NCBI GenBank assembly: GCA_904063045.1
Contig: CAJFCJ010000013.1
Span: forward strand, 726,156 to 790,155
Length of the DNA stretch: 64,000 nt
Direction: 5' to 3'
DNA from: Dimorphilus gyrociliatus
Taxonomy: Eukaryota > Annelida > Polychaeta > Dinophilidae
Shown here piece after piece: positions 50,228 through 62,595 of this stretch; the stretch's first letter is position 1, and each line of letters begins with the position of its first letter. Position numbers and translations under genes: made by a program. The notes below the pieces were generated by a model. The model did not search any database. It saw only the letters and a list, made by a program, of their open reading frames with translations, and was not told the origin of the DNA.

Positions 50228-53200
50228 TTGGGTATAGAGTTCATATATAAAAAAAGATGTGTTTCTTTTTAATTAGCAGATCATATCGAATTTATGATAA
50301 AATAAAAATATTTAGATTTGAGCGAGGACATAAAAATGTGGGAAAATGCAGGTGAAAAGTATTAGAGGGAACGGCCTCTTTAGAATTTAATCTAATTATT
50401 ATAAAAATTACGGCAAGCTCTATGCTTTTCATAATGAAGCTATATCGTAAGAATCATTCCCTCGTCGTTTCTTAAGAAAAAAAAAGCTGAAAAAATGGAA
50501 CACGGCACGTACTTTGTAATAATAGACAAGGCGTTGTCGACCAAACTATGAGCCTTTAGCCAGTCGTTATTCTCCTCGTCCGACTGCAAAAGTTCTTGTT
50601 GCTGCATGCAAAAAAAAATGATCGAAAACAAATGACAAACAATCAAAAAAGAATAAAGATAATTGAAAAATCTTGTGATGCCGCTTCGTTTTTTTTATTT
50701 AAACGATGTGATTTACGGATAAGGCAAACTGTGATGTATTTCCGTTACGACATGGCAAAATAATAACCTGCTATATCGCAATTTATAACGTGATACCACC
50801 ATATACGCTTCATCGACTAAATGATGAAGATCGTAGAGCATGTTACTAATTACTTCTGCACTTTTATGATGCGTTCTAAGCGGCTGTAATATTTATATTT
50901 ACGCTCTTCTTTAAAGAGTTATTTTTAATTTTAAGATTCAAAGGTTAAAAACCTTTCAACTAACCTTGGCCTTTTCGATTGATGGAGCAATAGCTTCAAC
51001 AGCAGGAAAATTCCTCATATCGTACTCTTCCGAAGTTTTATCTACCTTCTTTTTTCTCTTTCTTTTTGCTTTCGGTTTATTAATCGGTGGCAATTTCTCC
51101 TTTGCAAACATCTTTCGCATTCTCTCTTTATTCCTCTCATTCTCCTCTTCAAATCTTTCCTTTAACGACTGGTTAATCTTTTAATTAAAATATTGTAAGG
51201 AAGCAAATTATAATTTAAATAATATAATTTGTTTAAGATAATATTAAAATCTTACACTTTCACTATCATCGTCTGGCACATTGTGTTGTTTGATAGCAGA
51301 TATCTTAATAGGCGTAACGACAGAGTATAATTTAATAGGGCTTAGTCTTTTTTTTTTCTTTTTTCCTCGTTTTTTACTACTTGTATTAGAAATTCCGGCA
51401 GTTTCATTATTTTCATCACTAGTGAATACTCCTTCATTTCTTTTACTGTGCGTATTAACTGGTAAACTAAGATCTAGTAGTTGTCTGTTATCCTTTCCCA
51501 TCGATATCTGATCTTCTTCCGGTGCTTCTTCCGCCTTTTTGTATTGTAAGTGCTTCTTATTCGATTTGTTATCTGTATTGTATATGACATTTGCAAGCTC
51601 CTGTTTATTTTCGTTCTCAATTGGAATAATCTTAGTAGGAAAAATCTGCAACGTGTGTAAATCAGTTAATATGAAAAAAAGTTTTTCTCTTTTAGTACCT
51701 CGAATTTTTCTGGCCTTCGGTAATGAGCAGCTTCGGGGTCGGGCGGTGGGGGATATCTTATCTTTTTTGGTAATGTTTTACAGCGACAATAGATACAAAT
51801 AGTAAGCCATACAATGCCTATAAGCCCGAAGAGACCCCCTATTGCTGCGCCAATTATCCATAATTTTTTATCTTCTTCTTTGGGCTTAGATTCCACATAA
51901 TAGATTCCAGCTTTAACTTCAACTTCATATCCTAACACTAAAGCTATCTCTTGATCTCTTAAATCATGAATTAAGCTGACTGCTAGGGTAGCTTCGACAG
52001 GTCTATGCAATCCCCTTTGCAAATAATAGACAAACGTAGTACTTTCTTCATTAACTCCTCTGGTAATATTCAATATCTAAGATGAGAAAAACTCTTTAAT
52101 TATCCTTTCATTGCATTAAAAAGTGTGCAATATACTTGGAGATTTATAAGTCAATACTTTCATAAATACGACTCGTTAAAAATTTCCTGGCAACAATACT
52201 AATACAATGTCGCTATTATTATAAAACACGTTGGAGTATATAATATACTGTGTGTGTGTATAATATACTCACTGTATATATACATAGATAAATAAATTTA
52301 CGAATGTAAAAAAAGGAGAATTAAGGAAAAGGCATCTATATTTAGGTACATTAGAATTTATCGTCCTATTCGTTGCGCGCGACACTCTTTCACGTGTCAC
52401 AGATTCCTTAGAAAAAGCAATTCTTTATTCTTAATTATTGGATTAAACTGGTCTCGAATTGATTTAAAACGACAGCCAATGTACGCCCTTTTGGAACAAA
52501 TCAATCCAGAATGCTATATTGTTAAACTTGGTATATGCTGTATATACAATGGAAATAAATCTTTTGTCTTTTTTTTTTTAAATTGGCAAAGTGTATATTT
52601 TTTCACTTCCAAGATCTTTGAAACAAGTTATTGTTTAGGTAAAAATAGTAAAGACATTCTGAGGAGAAACCTTGAAATAAACACTAAAAATAATTCAGCA
52701 TATAAAAATTAAAAAGCGTATGTAAAAGAAAGGAGTACATATTTTCTAATAGTTTTTCATTTTGTTTCTTTAGAAAAAAAAGCTTAGTAGTTTTTTTTAG
52801 GTATGAATAAATTTTAATACATTGACCCTAATATAAATATACAGTATAAATGAGGAAGTCTATGAAAGACGGAAAACAAAGATATAATAGGGAGCTATAA
52901 AGGAAAAGATGGATGTAAAGGTCAAAAATTAATTATTTTTCTTTTTACACATTTTTTATCCTTAATTAATAATAAATGACGCTCGTCACGTTTTGGTATG
53001 AAAAGGGTTAGGACATATGATAGTAACCTGAAGCGTAATGTTATTGAAGGTCGCAGCTCTTTTCCTACGTCCGTGGCAACTGGTAGTTAAGCCATGGAAT
53101 CTTCTCTTCCAAGCGCAATCATATAATTTAGCAAACTTTAATTCCATACTAGAGATGAAAGAGCTATTTTCGACATCAACAGTGACAGGTATTTTTAATA

Positions 53201-56200
53201 CTACAAAATAAAAAACCTTTTTAATTTCTATTTTTTTTAATAAAAAAAAAAGAAACAACATGTTTTACCTGTGTAAACCCAGTGATTTTTGAGTGTTTCA
53301 TTAAAGCTTAGCGTAGGATTTGTGCTGGGAAGTGTTGTCGGTTCAAATGTTGTATTAAATTCTGTTAAAGAATCGCTAATTAATAAATTAGGTGTTGACA
53401 TAGTGTTTTCAGGTACAACGGAGGATGGTGTTATTGAAGAAAGAGATTCAGGAACGATATTAGTTGAAAGCATAGGGAAAGTGCTACTTTCAGAATTATT
53501 ATATATTGTGCTTAATATTGTTGTAGTCTCTTCATCGAGTATCGTTGTTACCGTGTAAATTTCAGACATGGTGTCGTTAGCAATAAGCTGCGTACTATTT
53601 GCTTCATGGTCAGTATTCAAACTTTCATTTCCTGCTGTCGATCGAAATAGACTAGTTTGGTTCCGGTCTGTATCTATGCCAAATAAGCTGCTTTCTTCAA
53701 AAAAGGTTGTCTTTAAAGGTACCAATGAGCTTGTTTCCTCTTTTTCAAACGTGGAGGAGACAATTTCATTCATACTTAACGTACCATTTGTAATGAATTC
53801 TGAAGGGTTTGAGTTCTCTTCTATAAAACTTGTTGCATTATTAAAATTGTTTGTGTAAATTGACGTTAAACTCGGACTGTTTCCGGCTAAAATATCTGAA
53901 TAGACAAGAGAAGAGTTAAATGCGAAATCGGATTGGTAAGAGGGAGATAGCCAAGTTTTATTTTCTTGAGTACTTGATAAAATAGTACTATTGATAATAA
54001 TTGAACTCTCATTCGGCATCAAACTGGATAAATTTTCTTCTGCTCCGTTAGTGGAAAATTCTGCAACATAGCTGCTATTTATTTCAGATGGTATAGTACT
54101 TTCTCCATCCGCTTGAGTAGAATATAATGAATAATTAACACTTGGAGGCTTGTCTGTTATTCCCGTACTAAAACTTGGCTCTATGACAGAGGATTCTTCG
54201 AGAATAGAAGTAACGATGTTGTTAGCCGTAGAATTTTGGATGAAAGTGGAATAAATTTCTTTGAGTGTATCAGTATGGGCTGTAGTTATTAGAGTGATAT
54301 TTTCTTCGTTAGAATTTAAACTTGCAGAAGACTCTTCTGAATGAATAGTGGTAAAAGTCTCATTAGTGCCACCGTTACTAACTTTCGATTGAGTTTCATT
54401 TTTTGTCTCTGAATAAGTGGAGATTGAAGTCTCATCTACTTCCAACTTAGTTTCATTGACAGTTAAACTTGAATTAATAGAACTTGGGATAGCGCTACTG
54501 CTATCTATAGTACTGTAAGCTGTTGAATCATTGTTGATTGATGTAAAGATCGTACTATTTTCTTGGAAATATGTCGATAACGTTTTCTCATTAATAGAAG
54601 ATAATGAATTCAGAAAAAATGAAATATTTTCTGAACTTGATTCTGATAATTCATAGTAAGACGCTGTAGCATTAATACCCAAATACGTTGATGAACTGAT
54701 GTTTAATTCGGGTTTGATAGTTTCTGTTAAATTAACATTTGATAGATCTGTCTCTCCGGCAAAAACAGTAGTCGAGAAATAATTGTCCGAATCATTTGTG
54801 GAAGTTTTAAGGTTATCAGTCTGTCCTAAGTATGTCGAATTGAATATAGTATTATTAAAATCAGACATCAGGTTTGTAGGTACTATTGTAATGTCATCCG
54901 ATTTACTTTTCTCATCATGTGAAATAGAGGAAATACCCTCTTCCTTTGTCAATGTCTGAGTAAGTTCCAAAGTTTCATTACTACTAACCTGAGGTATTTG
55001 GGAACTTTCTGCACTATTTGTAAATGTTGATGTTAATGAGACAGTTGTTTCAGTTGACAAAATATTGAGAGTGAAATTTCTATTAGTCTCTGATCTAGGT
55101 ACATCTGAAAATGAATTCTCCAAGGAAGTTGACAGAACAGCGCTGGTCTCTTTGGGACTATCCAAACTCAAATTCTTTTCTTCACTTGACTCTGATGTCA
55201 TAAAAGATGTATGACTATCCAGGGTCTTAAAGCTTTCTAACGTAGTTTCAATTTCCGTAGAGTTAAGGGTCGAATAATTTGCGTCGTCTGTTTCAGCATG
55301 AGTAAAAGTCGGGTTGGACCTTTCGAAATTATTCTCGTCTTGGGATACAGTTGATTTTATATCTTCTTGATTGGAAGAGCTTTCTAAAACCGTTGTTGAT
55401 TCAACAACAGAAAAAGTATTAGTCAAAAAAGAATGGACGGATTTCGAAAGAGATAATGGCTGATCAAGTGATGCTGAAGTAGATGAAAATTCCTTAGAGC
55501 CTTTTCCAAAAGTGACACTGTCAATTTCCGTTGAAGGATTAATTGTATTGTCGAATTGAGATTCGCTTATTAAGTTAGTTGCATTGAATGCTTCTAAAGG
55601 TAAGAAAATAGGGGAAAAGGAAAAACAATAAGAGTCAAATTATTAAAGCTAACACATTCTGAAAGTAAAGAAGGCAAAACAACAAACATGTCTAGAGCTG
55701 CTCGTAAAAGATGTCAGTCTTAATTTAGAAAATGTAAATTGAACATCTGCCGTCCAGTTTATATGCTCTTCTAATGCGAAGAAACTAGTTAACGTATTAC
55801 CATGAGACTAGACCAATGAATCGTTTTGATGATCAATAAAAAAGCTATTGGGCCGCAAATGCTATACTATTATTATTTTAGTGCGGTAAGTAGTGTATAC
55901 CCTAAAAATATGTCATCTTTTTCTTGGGATTTATAATATTTATGCTAGCCATACTTAATGTTTCTATCTTTTCATTAACAATTTTTTATAAAGTGCTCTT
56001 TAAGGAGATTATCACGACAAATATCAACGTTTCCAATTTCTAATCTCCTGTCTAATTAGACAGTGATACACTCACTCATTACGTCAATTTTTTTTACGAC
56101 TCAGCAATGACGGGTACTTAACGCCAGCTGTTGTCGAATTCTTTTTTAATAAAAAAATATTCGATTTGTTCTTTTTCAAAATGGAACAAATACAAAATTG

Positions 56201-56623
56201 CTTATTTTACGTAATAGTATATTTATATATTTGTATTTTTTTCATTATCTTCTTTTAATTATCAGGATTGTTTTAGAATAAAAATGACTTATTTATTTAG
56301 TTTTAGGGACATAATTAATATATCGCGTGCTTTACTCGCGAGCCCAAATATTTTACTAATTAATAGACCCAGAGGAATAGATTCACCTTGATTATTCTCT
56401 ATGGTATAAAGCTCTAATCTAAGTTACGGATAGAATATTAAATGTCAATTGTTTCGTGTTCAAGTTTTTAGAATTATTCCGAGTTTTTTATATAAGCAGC
56501 TCTTTTCGGGGTTAGTAAATTAGCTTGTTCAAAATCTATTGGCAAAGTTTACATACCAACTGTAGTTCCATCATTCGTCGACAACACATATAAAATTGAG
56601 CACCAAAATATTAAGAATTTCAT
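49708..56623 (-). CDS. Large mucin-like single-pass membrane protein, KIAA1549-type
   Basis: Eight exons: 56623-56557, 55593-53269, 53200-53028, 52076-51699, 51645-51256, 51177-50965, 50601-50513, 50008-49708; 1,311 residues in frame. A signal peptide (MKFLIFWCSILYVLS) leads into a Ser/Thr-rich ectodomain of about 775 residues, encoded by one 2.3-kb exon with dozens of N-glycosylation sequons. Then comes a folded juxtamembrane region with two cysteines, a basic RRKR site at 842-845, FVYYLQRGLHRPVEATLAVS and DQEIALVLGYEV. The transmembrane helix is at about 927-952 (LWIIGAAIGGLFGLIGIVWL). The cytoplasmic tail is rich in Lys, with a coiled-coil stretch, and ends VLASIKYELTRLARDSDTKV. The membrane-proximal module, helix and final helix resemble vertebrate KIAA1549/KIAA1549L, whose function is poorly known. 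I hold the family call at moderate confidence. Confidence 0.7.
50190..50223. repeat. (AT)n microsatellite in the last intron of the KIAA1549-like gene
   Basis: Roughly 34 bases of alternating AT within the 504-base intron 50009-50512. Confidence 0.8.
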
Positions 56624-58685
56624 ATTTCTGAATAAAGGCACCGAACGAAATTTGGGGCAAATTCATACAAAAACAAACTTATTCTGTAAAAATGACAAAT
56701 TGTTATCAATAAATCAAACATCTTAATCAATTTTACTTCATATCCTCACGAGGACTTATTTTCAGTCGAATAACCTACTCTTCATAACTGACTTGAACTT
56801 TAAGCGTTTCCAAGGCACGTCTGAACAACTTTCGAATTCAAACTATTAAAACCCACCAGATGACGCTACCTACATTCAGTATTCTAATCTGGCATTCTAT
56901 TATTCTACAAATTGTAAAAACTGCTGAATTTTATAATTATAAGCTACTGAAAAATAGTTTGTTAAAGTTAGTTGCTATATTTGTGAGGGAGATGATGATT
57001 CTTTTTAAAATAAATATGTTTTTTAATCAATATCAATATCTTTGTAATTTTTTAAAGCAATATTCTTATAGTTCTTTTTTTAGAACAATTGAAAATTATT
57101 CTTCGAACGAAAATATTCTCTTTTTCATTTAGAATTATTAATGAGAATGTTCGAAAGACGTAAATAACGCTTTACTTAATAAAGAACAATCTGAAATAGA
57201 AATAAAACAAACAATTTAGGCTGGGTAACAAATTATTCTTAATTATATGCTCTATTTGAAAAACAATTATGATTAAATGTCTGTCGCACCGAATAATTTA
57301 GTTTCTCCGTTGTATGAAAAACAAAATGTATGTCGAAGGAAAGATATAAAACTAAGAGGAAAACGTTTTGTATCTATCTATAGTGTAATTAAATATGTTA
57401 GAATACAGTGCAAATAATATTTCTTTGTATTTGAAAAATCAATTATTTTTAATATACACAGACTTAAAAATTTCGATTAAATTACGTCATATTTTTTTGT
57501 GAAAATAAAATAAAATTAAAAAAATATCCTTGGCTTAATAAGAAAATTTTATCTTATCAAAAAAAAAATAAGTGTTTCTTGTCGATTTATCATTCATTAA
57601 CTTCGTTATCTTTAGACCTAGTGTTTTACTCGCATATACACTAAATATAAACTAAATATCTGCTTTAGACATATATTTTATACATATCCATGTTAATTAG
57701 ATAGTTTCAGATAGTTCCATTGAGTAAGATTTAAAGGTTGATTCATTATCATCTCGGCTTGACATGTCCATTTGTTTCCATCACGTAGCTAAGGACTTTA
57801 AACAGGATTGCTATTAATTAGTGGTTTTTAACAGTAGATTCCTATTTCCTGTTTAGAAGATTTTTAATTTTTAACTAGTACCATATATACAGTATTTGTA
57901 TAGAGATGATAGAAAATTTTCAATCTTGCTGAAATTCCCACGAAAGTATTCATTTTTATCGTATAAGTAGTCCCCTTGCAATTCTTTTCCTTACGATTAT
58001 GTAATAAGAGTTAAAGGGTGCCCTCTCAATATGGACTAGAAACCCGACGATGAAAGGTTGACTACCCGATGATTACACCATGGTTAGTCAAGCATAAAAT
58101 TGAAAGAAAAATTTTCAACTACCGCTTTGTTATTCAATTATGTAATTCTAAATATAAAAAGGATAAGAACAGTTAATGAATAAATTAAATTCTTAATTTG
58201 TATATATTGAAAAGCATTGTTCAAATATATTTCGGTATAAATCATAAATGTTGTAAAAATATATTTAATGTACATAAGACATGAAAGGAATGAAAAATTG
58301 TTCGCACAGTATTCCTATTCATTCATAAACAAATTTGATCTCAAACATAAATATTTCTGAAGAAATGTTTGAAAATTCAATACTATAATTTTTGTATTCG
58401 AACTAGCATTATTCATTAGAAACAATAAAATAAAATTGACAATAGCACGTATGGACAAAAAAATTAAGAATAAAGTTCACTCTTCAGGCTACTCAAGACG
58501 GATAGAAGGAAAGGTATAAAGCACATTTGCATAAGATGACTACAAAACAGTAATCAGATCTTGACTATCATAGAAAAAAAGAACAAAAAGTGAAATAGAA
58601 TGGATATGAAGAGAACTTTCAGAAAACAAAAATTGTAATATAAGGAAAGAAAATTTACAATAATTGTCTAGCTCCCAGAAAAAGC
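56624..58685. other. Intergenic region between ZnT1 and the KIAA1549-like gene
   Basis: About 2 kb with no supported exon. It contains the promoter of the KIAA1549-like gene on the left and probably a long ZnT1 3' UTR on the right. The plus-strand ORF at 56860-57132 has the biased composition of AT-rich noncoding DNA. Confidence 0.4.
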
Positions 58686-60940
58686 CTATTTATTTATTTT
58701 TTTTGTAATACCACAGCACGTATTTGGGTGACAATATTGGTCGGGACCACACTCAAGATTACATTGGCGAGAGGTTTCAAAGTCTGCACTAGTTGAAGAA
58801 CTAGCTTTAATTGGCTTTAAGATAAAAAAAAGATCATTATAATTAATTATTTGTGAGTTAGAAATTCGCATACCATATTAAACTCAGGCTGCACAGTTGT
58901 GGAATGAATTCCTTCGTTGTGGAAGAATTTTTTAACTTTTTCAGAAATAATTGCATAATCATTCATGTTCTGGCATCGTATGTGAGCCGTGGCAATAATA
59001 CGACTTCCTGTTAGCTGCCAAACATGAAATTCATGAATGCTTTCAATTCCTTCAACTTCTTCCTTCAACCTCTTTTCTAAATCGTCAATGCATATGTTTG
59101 TTGGAACTGTTTGTAAGAGAATATGACTACTTTCCTTCAATAAAGGCAGAGTTGTAACAAAGAGAATTACAACAAGGAGAATACTGTAACAAAAATAATG
59201 AAAAAGTTTGATGTTAAGATTAAAGAAACATTAACTGACCTCATGGCCGGATCGACTTTGTGCCTCCACTCGCTCTTGACGAACTTCACTATTAAGGCGG
59301 AAATAACAACGATTACTGATCCTAAGGCATCCCCAAGAATATGTAGAAAGACCCCCTTCATGTTTAATTGGGAACTGGATTGTACCTTTTTCTTGGTACA
59401 GTTTTTTCCATTTTCAATTTTGACCTCTATATTTGCATCTCCATTTTGAATACTAGATATAGCTGTTGTGTTATGTTCTTCCGTCTTTTCGTCAATCTCG
59501 TCGTCTAATTTTTTATCGGTTTCATTTATTTCAGTCAATAAAGCAACATTTTCCGCATGTCCTCCATGAGAATGGGCATGACCATGAAATAAAAAAAGGC
59601 CTATGAGATTAACTGCTAAACCTATACTACCAACGATAAGCAAGAGCGTAGGATTCTCAATCTCTTCAGATTTAAATAAACGTTGACAGGCTTCCACTAA
59701 TATTGTAAAGCACAAAGCCAGCAAAAAAACCGAGTTGACGAGGGCACCAAGTACTTCGGCACGAACCCAACCGTAAGTATTCTTCTTAGTTTTCTTCTTC
59801 GATATCTAAAATAATAAAAAAATAACACTACTATTATTACGTTTCCATTGGCTTTATTGATATTTTATAACTTTCAAAAAATATAAATTTTTTACAATAG
59901 TTGACCCATTTTATTGGAATATTTTCTGTTTTCTACTTTCACGTCAAATATGTCCAAATGGACTTTGAAGGGTGAGGAAGTGCTAGCTTCATTAATATTC
60001 ATTACACTAATGTTAATTTTATACACCTTAAGACATTTTTTAACGGCCTTGAAAATTGTGACATTTAAATTAGAAAATACTAAATTATTCTGCAATTCAA
60101 AATTTTATAAGAAAATTAGAGGTTCAAAGGAAAGTTTCCGGTTCCGCCTCCCAAATAAAAACATAAAAAACACGAAAAATGATTAAAAAGATGTTAGTGT
60201 CTTTCAATTTTGAAATCTATTTTCATTTATTTTATCTTAACCTTTGATAACCTAAATACATTTATTTAACTTCTGTTCCACTCTTTAAAATTCTGATATT
60301 GCAACAAACCTTCTCAATGCTTTCCTATATCCCATAAGTAAATAGTTATTTCTTAAATGAAATTATGTAAAAATAGAGTTTAAAAATTAATAATACAAAA
60401 AGTTTAACATAGTGAAAAGTATTGTTAAGAATTCAAGAAAGGTTTCATTCGATAATTCAATACTGAAAGAATTGCTTTACGGAGTCTTTTATTGAATTCG
60501 CTTTGCACAAATTCTATAACATTTTAAAATTGTCCTTTAGTTTCAGTTGAGATAATTTTTATCTAGCGGATTCACATTTTATTCCCCTAATCGCTAAATG
60601 ATAAGAAATCAGTCTGTAATAAATATTTAACAACTCATTTGCAATCCTATATAAGCGTTACGCAGGGATCTAATAGTTTCAGCCTAGAAAATCCTAGTTT
60701 TATTGTGACAATAGTTGTGTATATATTTTTGCATATAAGCTAAAACTTCACAAGTGTGCTAACCTTCACAGCTGCAAATCCAACTAACAATGCCACAATA
60801 TCAGAGAGCATATGATATGCATCGCCGACCAAAGCGAGAGAGTGAGTCAAATAGCCAACAATTATTTCGACGAAGAAGAACGTTGATGTAAGGCACAACA
60901 TACAAAGAAATTTACACGCTTTTCCATTATATCGTCCCAT
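58686..60940 (-). CDS. SLC30A1: ZnT1-type zinc exporter (SLC30A1)
   Basis: Four exons: 60940-60764, 59805-59240, 59183-58874, 58814-58686; 393 residues from MGRYNGKACKFL. It is a cation diffusion facilitator that exports cytosolic Zn2+ by H+ exchange. Six transmembrane helices are seen. Both zinc-site motifs are intact: HMLSD in helix 2 and HILGD in helix 5. The loop between helices 4 and 5 is His-rich (HGHAHSHGGH, about 133-142) and followed by an acidic Lys/Glu stretch. GWVRAEVLGALVNSVFLLAL and the C-terminal cytosolic ferredoxin-like domain (VEGIESIHEFHVWQLTGSRI) are typical. ZnT1 rather than ZnT2-type is indicated by the long loop and the N terminus. The last exon adds a Cys-rich tail (CNLECGPDQYCHPNTCCG). 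Intron 1 is unusually long for this window (958 nt). Confidence 0.9.
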
Positions 60941-61272
60941 AGTTGTAGTCTTCTTTAATTTCAAGTTCTCGCTCTAAATTGAATACAGATATATGGTATC
61001 GATAAGATTTTAGATAGTAAATTGATTTTACTAAACCTGATACCAGGTTACGTACCCCTCTAGAAGGAATACTTAAGTTTGATTTTTAATGCTTAAAGCA
61101 GTACGTGAATAAGAATTTTTGGAATTAATAATTAGCACTTGCTATTCTTTAAAACATTGTTTATTGCTTGAATTATATTCTCACCTAGTTCTCCGATGCT
61201 CTAGAATTGATTTACCAATGCCGATTTTGCAAGTTTAGTTTAATTTTAAAAAAATATTATATTTTGAAAGCC

Positions 61273-61431
61273 ATGTTCTTCGCACGACGACTGGCGCCGT
61301 GTGCAATACTATTGGCTCAGTATTCCCGCTCGAAAATAACGCACTACATTCCACAACTGGCCACTAGCATTGTTACAAAGAAGTACTCAATAAGGGAGTT
61401 TTCACTAAACAAGTATGCTTGTCTTTTTTAA
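61273..61431 (+). CDS. Possible short ORF with mitochondrial-presequence character
   Basis: ATG-initiated 52-codon ORF beginning MFFARRLAPCAILLAQYSRS, rich in Arg/Ser/Ala without acidic residues at the start, as in mitochondrial targeting sequences. GC content is locally higher than in flanking DNA. It may be a first exon: a GTATGC donor occurs at 61413, and an open frame can be joined to an acceptor at about 61570, but that continuation is not recognisable. AATAAA at 61509 would fit a short stand-alone transcript. Unassigned; could be chance. Confidence 0.25.
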   Translation: MFFARRLAPCAILLAQYSRSKITHYIPQLATSIVTKKYSIREFSLNKYACLF

Positions 61432-61641
61432 TGCACTCCCTGATGAATTTAAATACCGTTTTTATGAATTTTTTAAATTATATTCTTAACTTAAAACATC
61501 AAAATATTCAATAAATCATTTAAAGAAATATTATAAGCTTTTTTCTTATTGAAATTTTATATCTTTTTAGAGAAAGAAATTATTTATCTTTATTCCTCTT
61601 ATATCTATTATCTCTGATATCCCATAATTCCCAAAACGCAA

Positions 61642-61668
61642 CCTTTCTACTTCCTTTTGCTCTTTTCC
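61642..61668 (+). promoter_or_regulatory. Terminal oligopyrimidine (TOP) tract at the RPL12 5' end
   Basis: An almost uninterrupted pyrimidine run beginning with C, 40-65 bases upstream of the RPL12 ATG. This is the position and composition expected of the TOP element at ribosomal-protein mRNA starts. It suggests mTOR/LARP1-type translational control. Confidence 0.6.
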
Positions 61669-61707
61669 GTTAAGCGTGGTGTTGCTTTTACATAAAATCT
61701 TGCAAAA

Positions 61708-62595
61708 ATGCCGCCCAAATTCGACCCAAACGAAGTAAAGATTGGTAAGTTTCAAATCAAATATATTAAAGATTACCTGTAGAAATTTTCATGGGAATAT
61801 AACGAAAATATGTCCTTAAAAAATAATTTATCCGCTGCCATTTGACTTTCTTCGCTGGTGAAGAAATGGAGATTATAATCAGTGTAACTCTTATAACATC
61901 CTAACATACTTCACAAAAAGTATTTTATTTTTTAAAATCCAGTGATTGTTTACTTCCTAAACGCTTTTAGCAGGAAAATATTCCTCGCTGATCAAATGCA
62001 GTCCAGATTACATAGACTTTATGCAATATTACCTATTAAAAACATATCAGATTAAATATTCCCTTTGTATTTTACAGTTTGTCTTAGAGCTGTTGGTGGC
62101 CAGGTCGGTGCTACTGCCTCTTTGGCCCCTAAAATTGGTCCCTTGGGATTGGTAAGGTCTAGTGAAATTGGCTATTTAAACTGTACTCACTTTTTCTTAT
62201 TAAAATAGTCTCCAAAAAAAGTTGGTGACGATATCGCTAAAGCTACCCAAGATTGGTTAGGATTGAAAATCACCGTTCAACTAACAATCCAGAACAGACA
62301 AGCTAAAGTCAGCGTTGTTCCAACTGCCTCCTCATTGCTCATTAGAGCTTTGAAAGAACCACCAAGAGACAGAAAGAAGGTGAAGAACGTCAAGCACAGC
62401 GGAAACCTTTCCTTTGAGGAGGTTGTTAACGTTGCCCGTACCATGAGACCTAGGTCACTCGCCAGAGACTTGGCTGGAACCTGCAGGGAAATTTTGGGAA
62501 CGGCTCAAAGCGTTGGATGTACGGTTGATGGACAACATCCTCACACCGTGATCGAAAAAATCAAGGCCGGAGAATATGATGTACCAGAAGAGTAA
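61708..62595 (+). CDS. RPL12: 60S ribosomal protein L12 (uL11)
   Basis: Three exons: 61708-61744, 62078-62151, 62209-62595; 165 residues, identical in length to the human protein. It builds the base of the P-stalk on the large subunit and contacts 28S rRNA. Diagnostic blocks are [64 protein letters not shown] and [16 protein letters not shown]. Codon use is visibly richer in C/G-ending codons than its neighbours, as expected for a highly expressed gene. Intron 1 (333 nt) is long for this window and could host a snoRNA. AATAAA lies at 62829. Confidence 0.97.
61838..62015 (+). ncRNA. Candidate intronic H/ACA-type snoRNA in RPL12 intron 1
   Basis: Within intron 1 there are two hairpin-forming stretches. 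In 61838-61869, CCATTT pairs with AAATGG around a TTTCTTC/GAAGAAA inner stem. In 61969-61989, AGCAGGA pairs with TCCTCGCT. An ANANNA hinge (AGATTA, 61870) follows the first, and an ACA three bases before a TAG end (62010) follows the second. Vertebrate RPL12 introns host an H/ACA snoRNA, which motivates the search. The total of about 178 nt is longer than usual, so this is tentative. Confidence 0.2.

Noticed and set aside
53289-53858. Plus-strand ORFs of 89-96 codons within the mucin-like exon
   Set aside because: Antisense reading of a biased Ser/Thr-rich exon; the minus-strand frame is far longer and has domain context.
56860-57132. 90-codon plus-strand ORF beginning MTLPTFSILIW
   Set aside because: Looks like random AT-rich translation (Asn/Phe/Tyr/Leu heavy); no splice signals that extend it into a gene.
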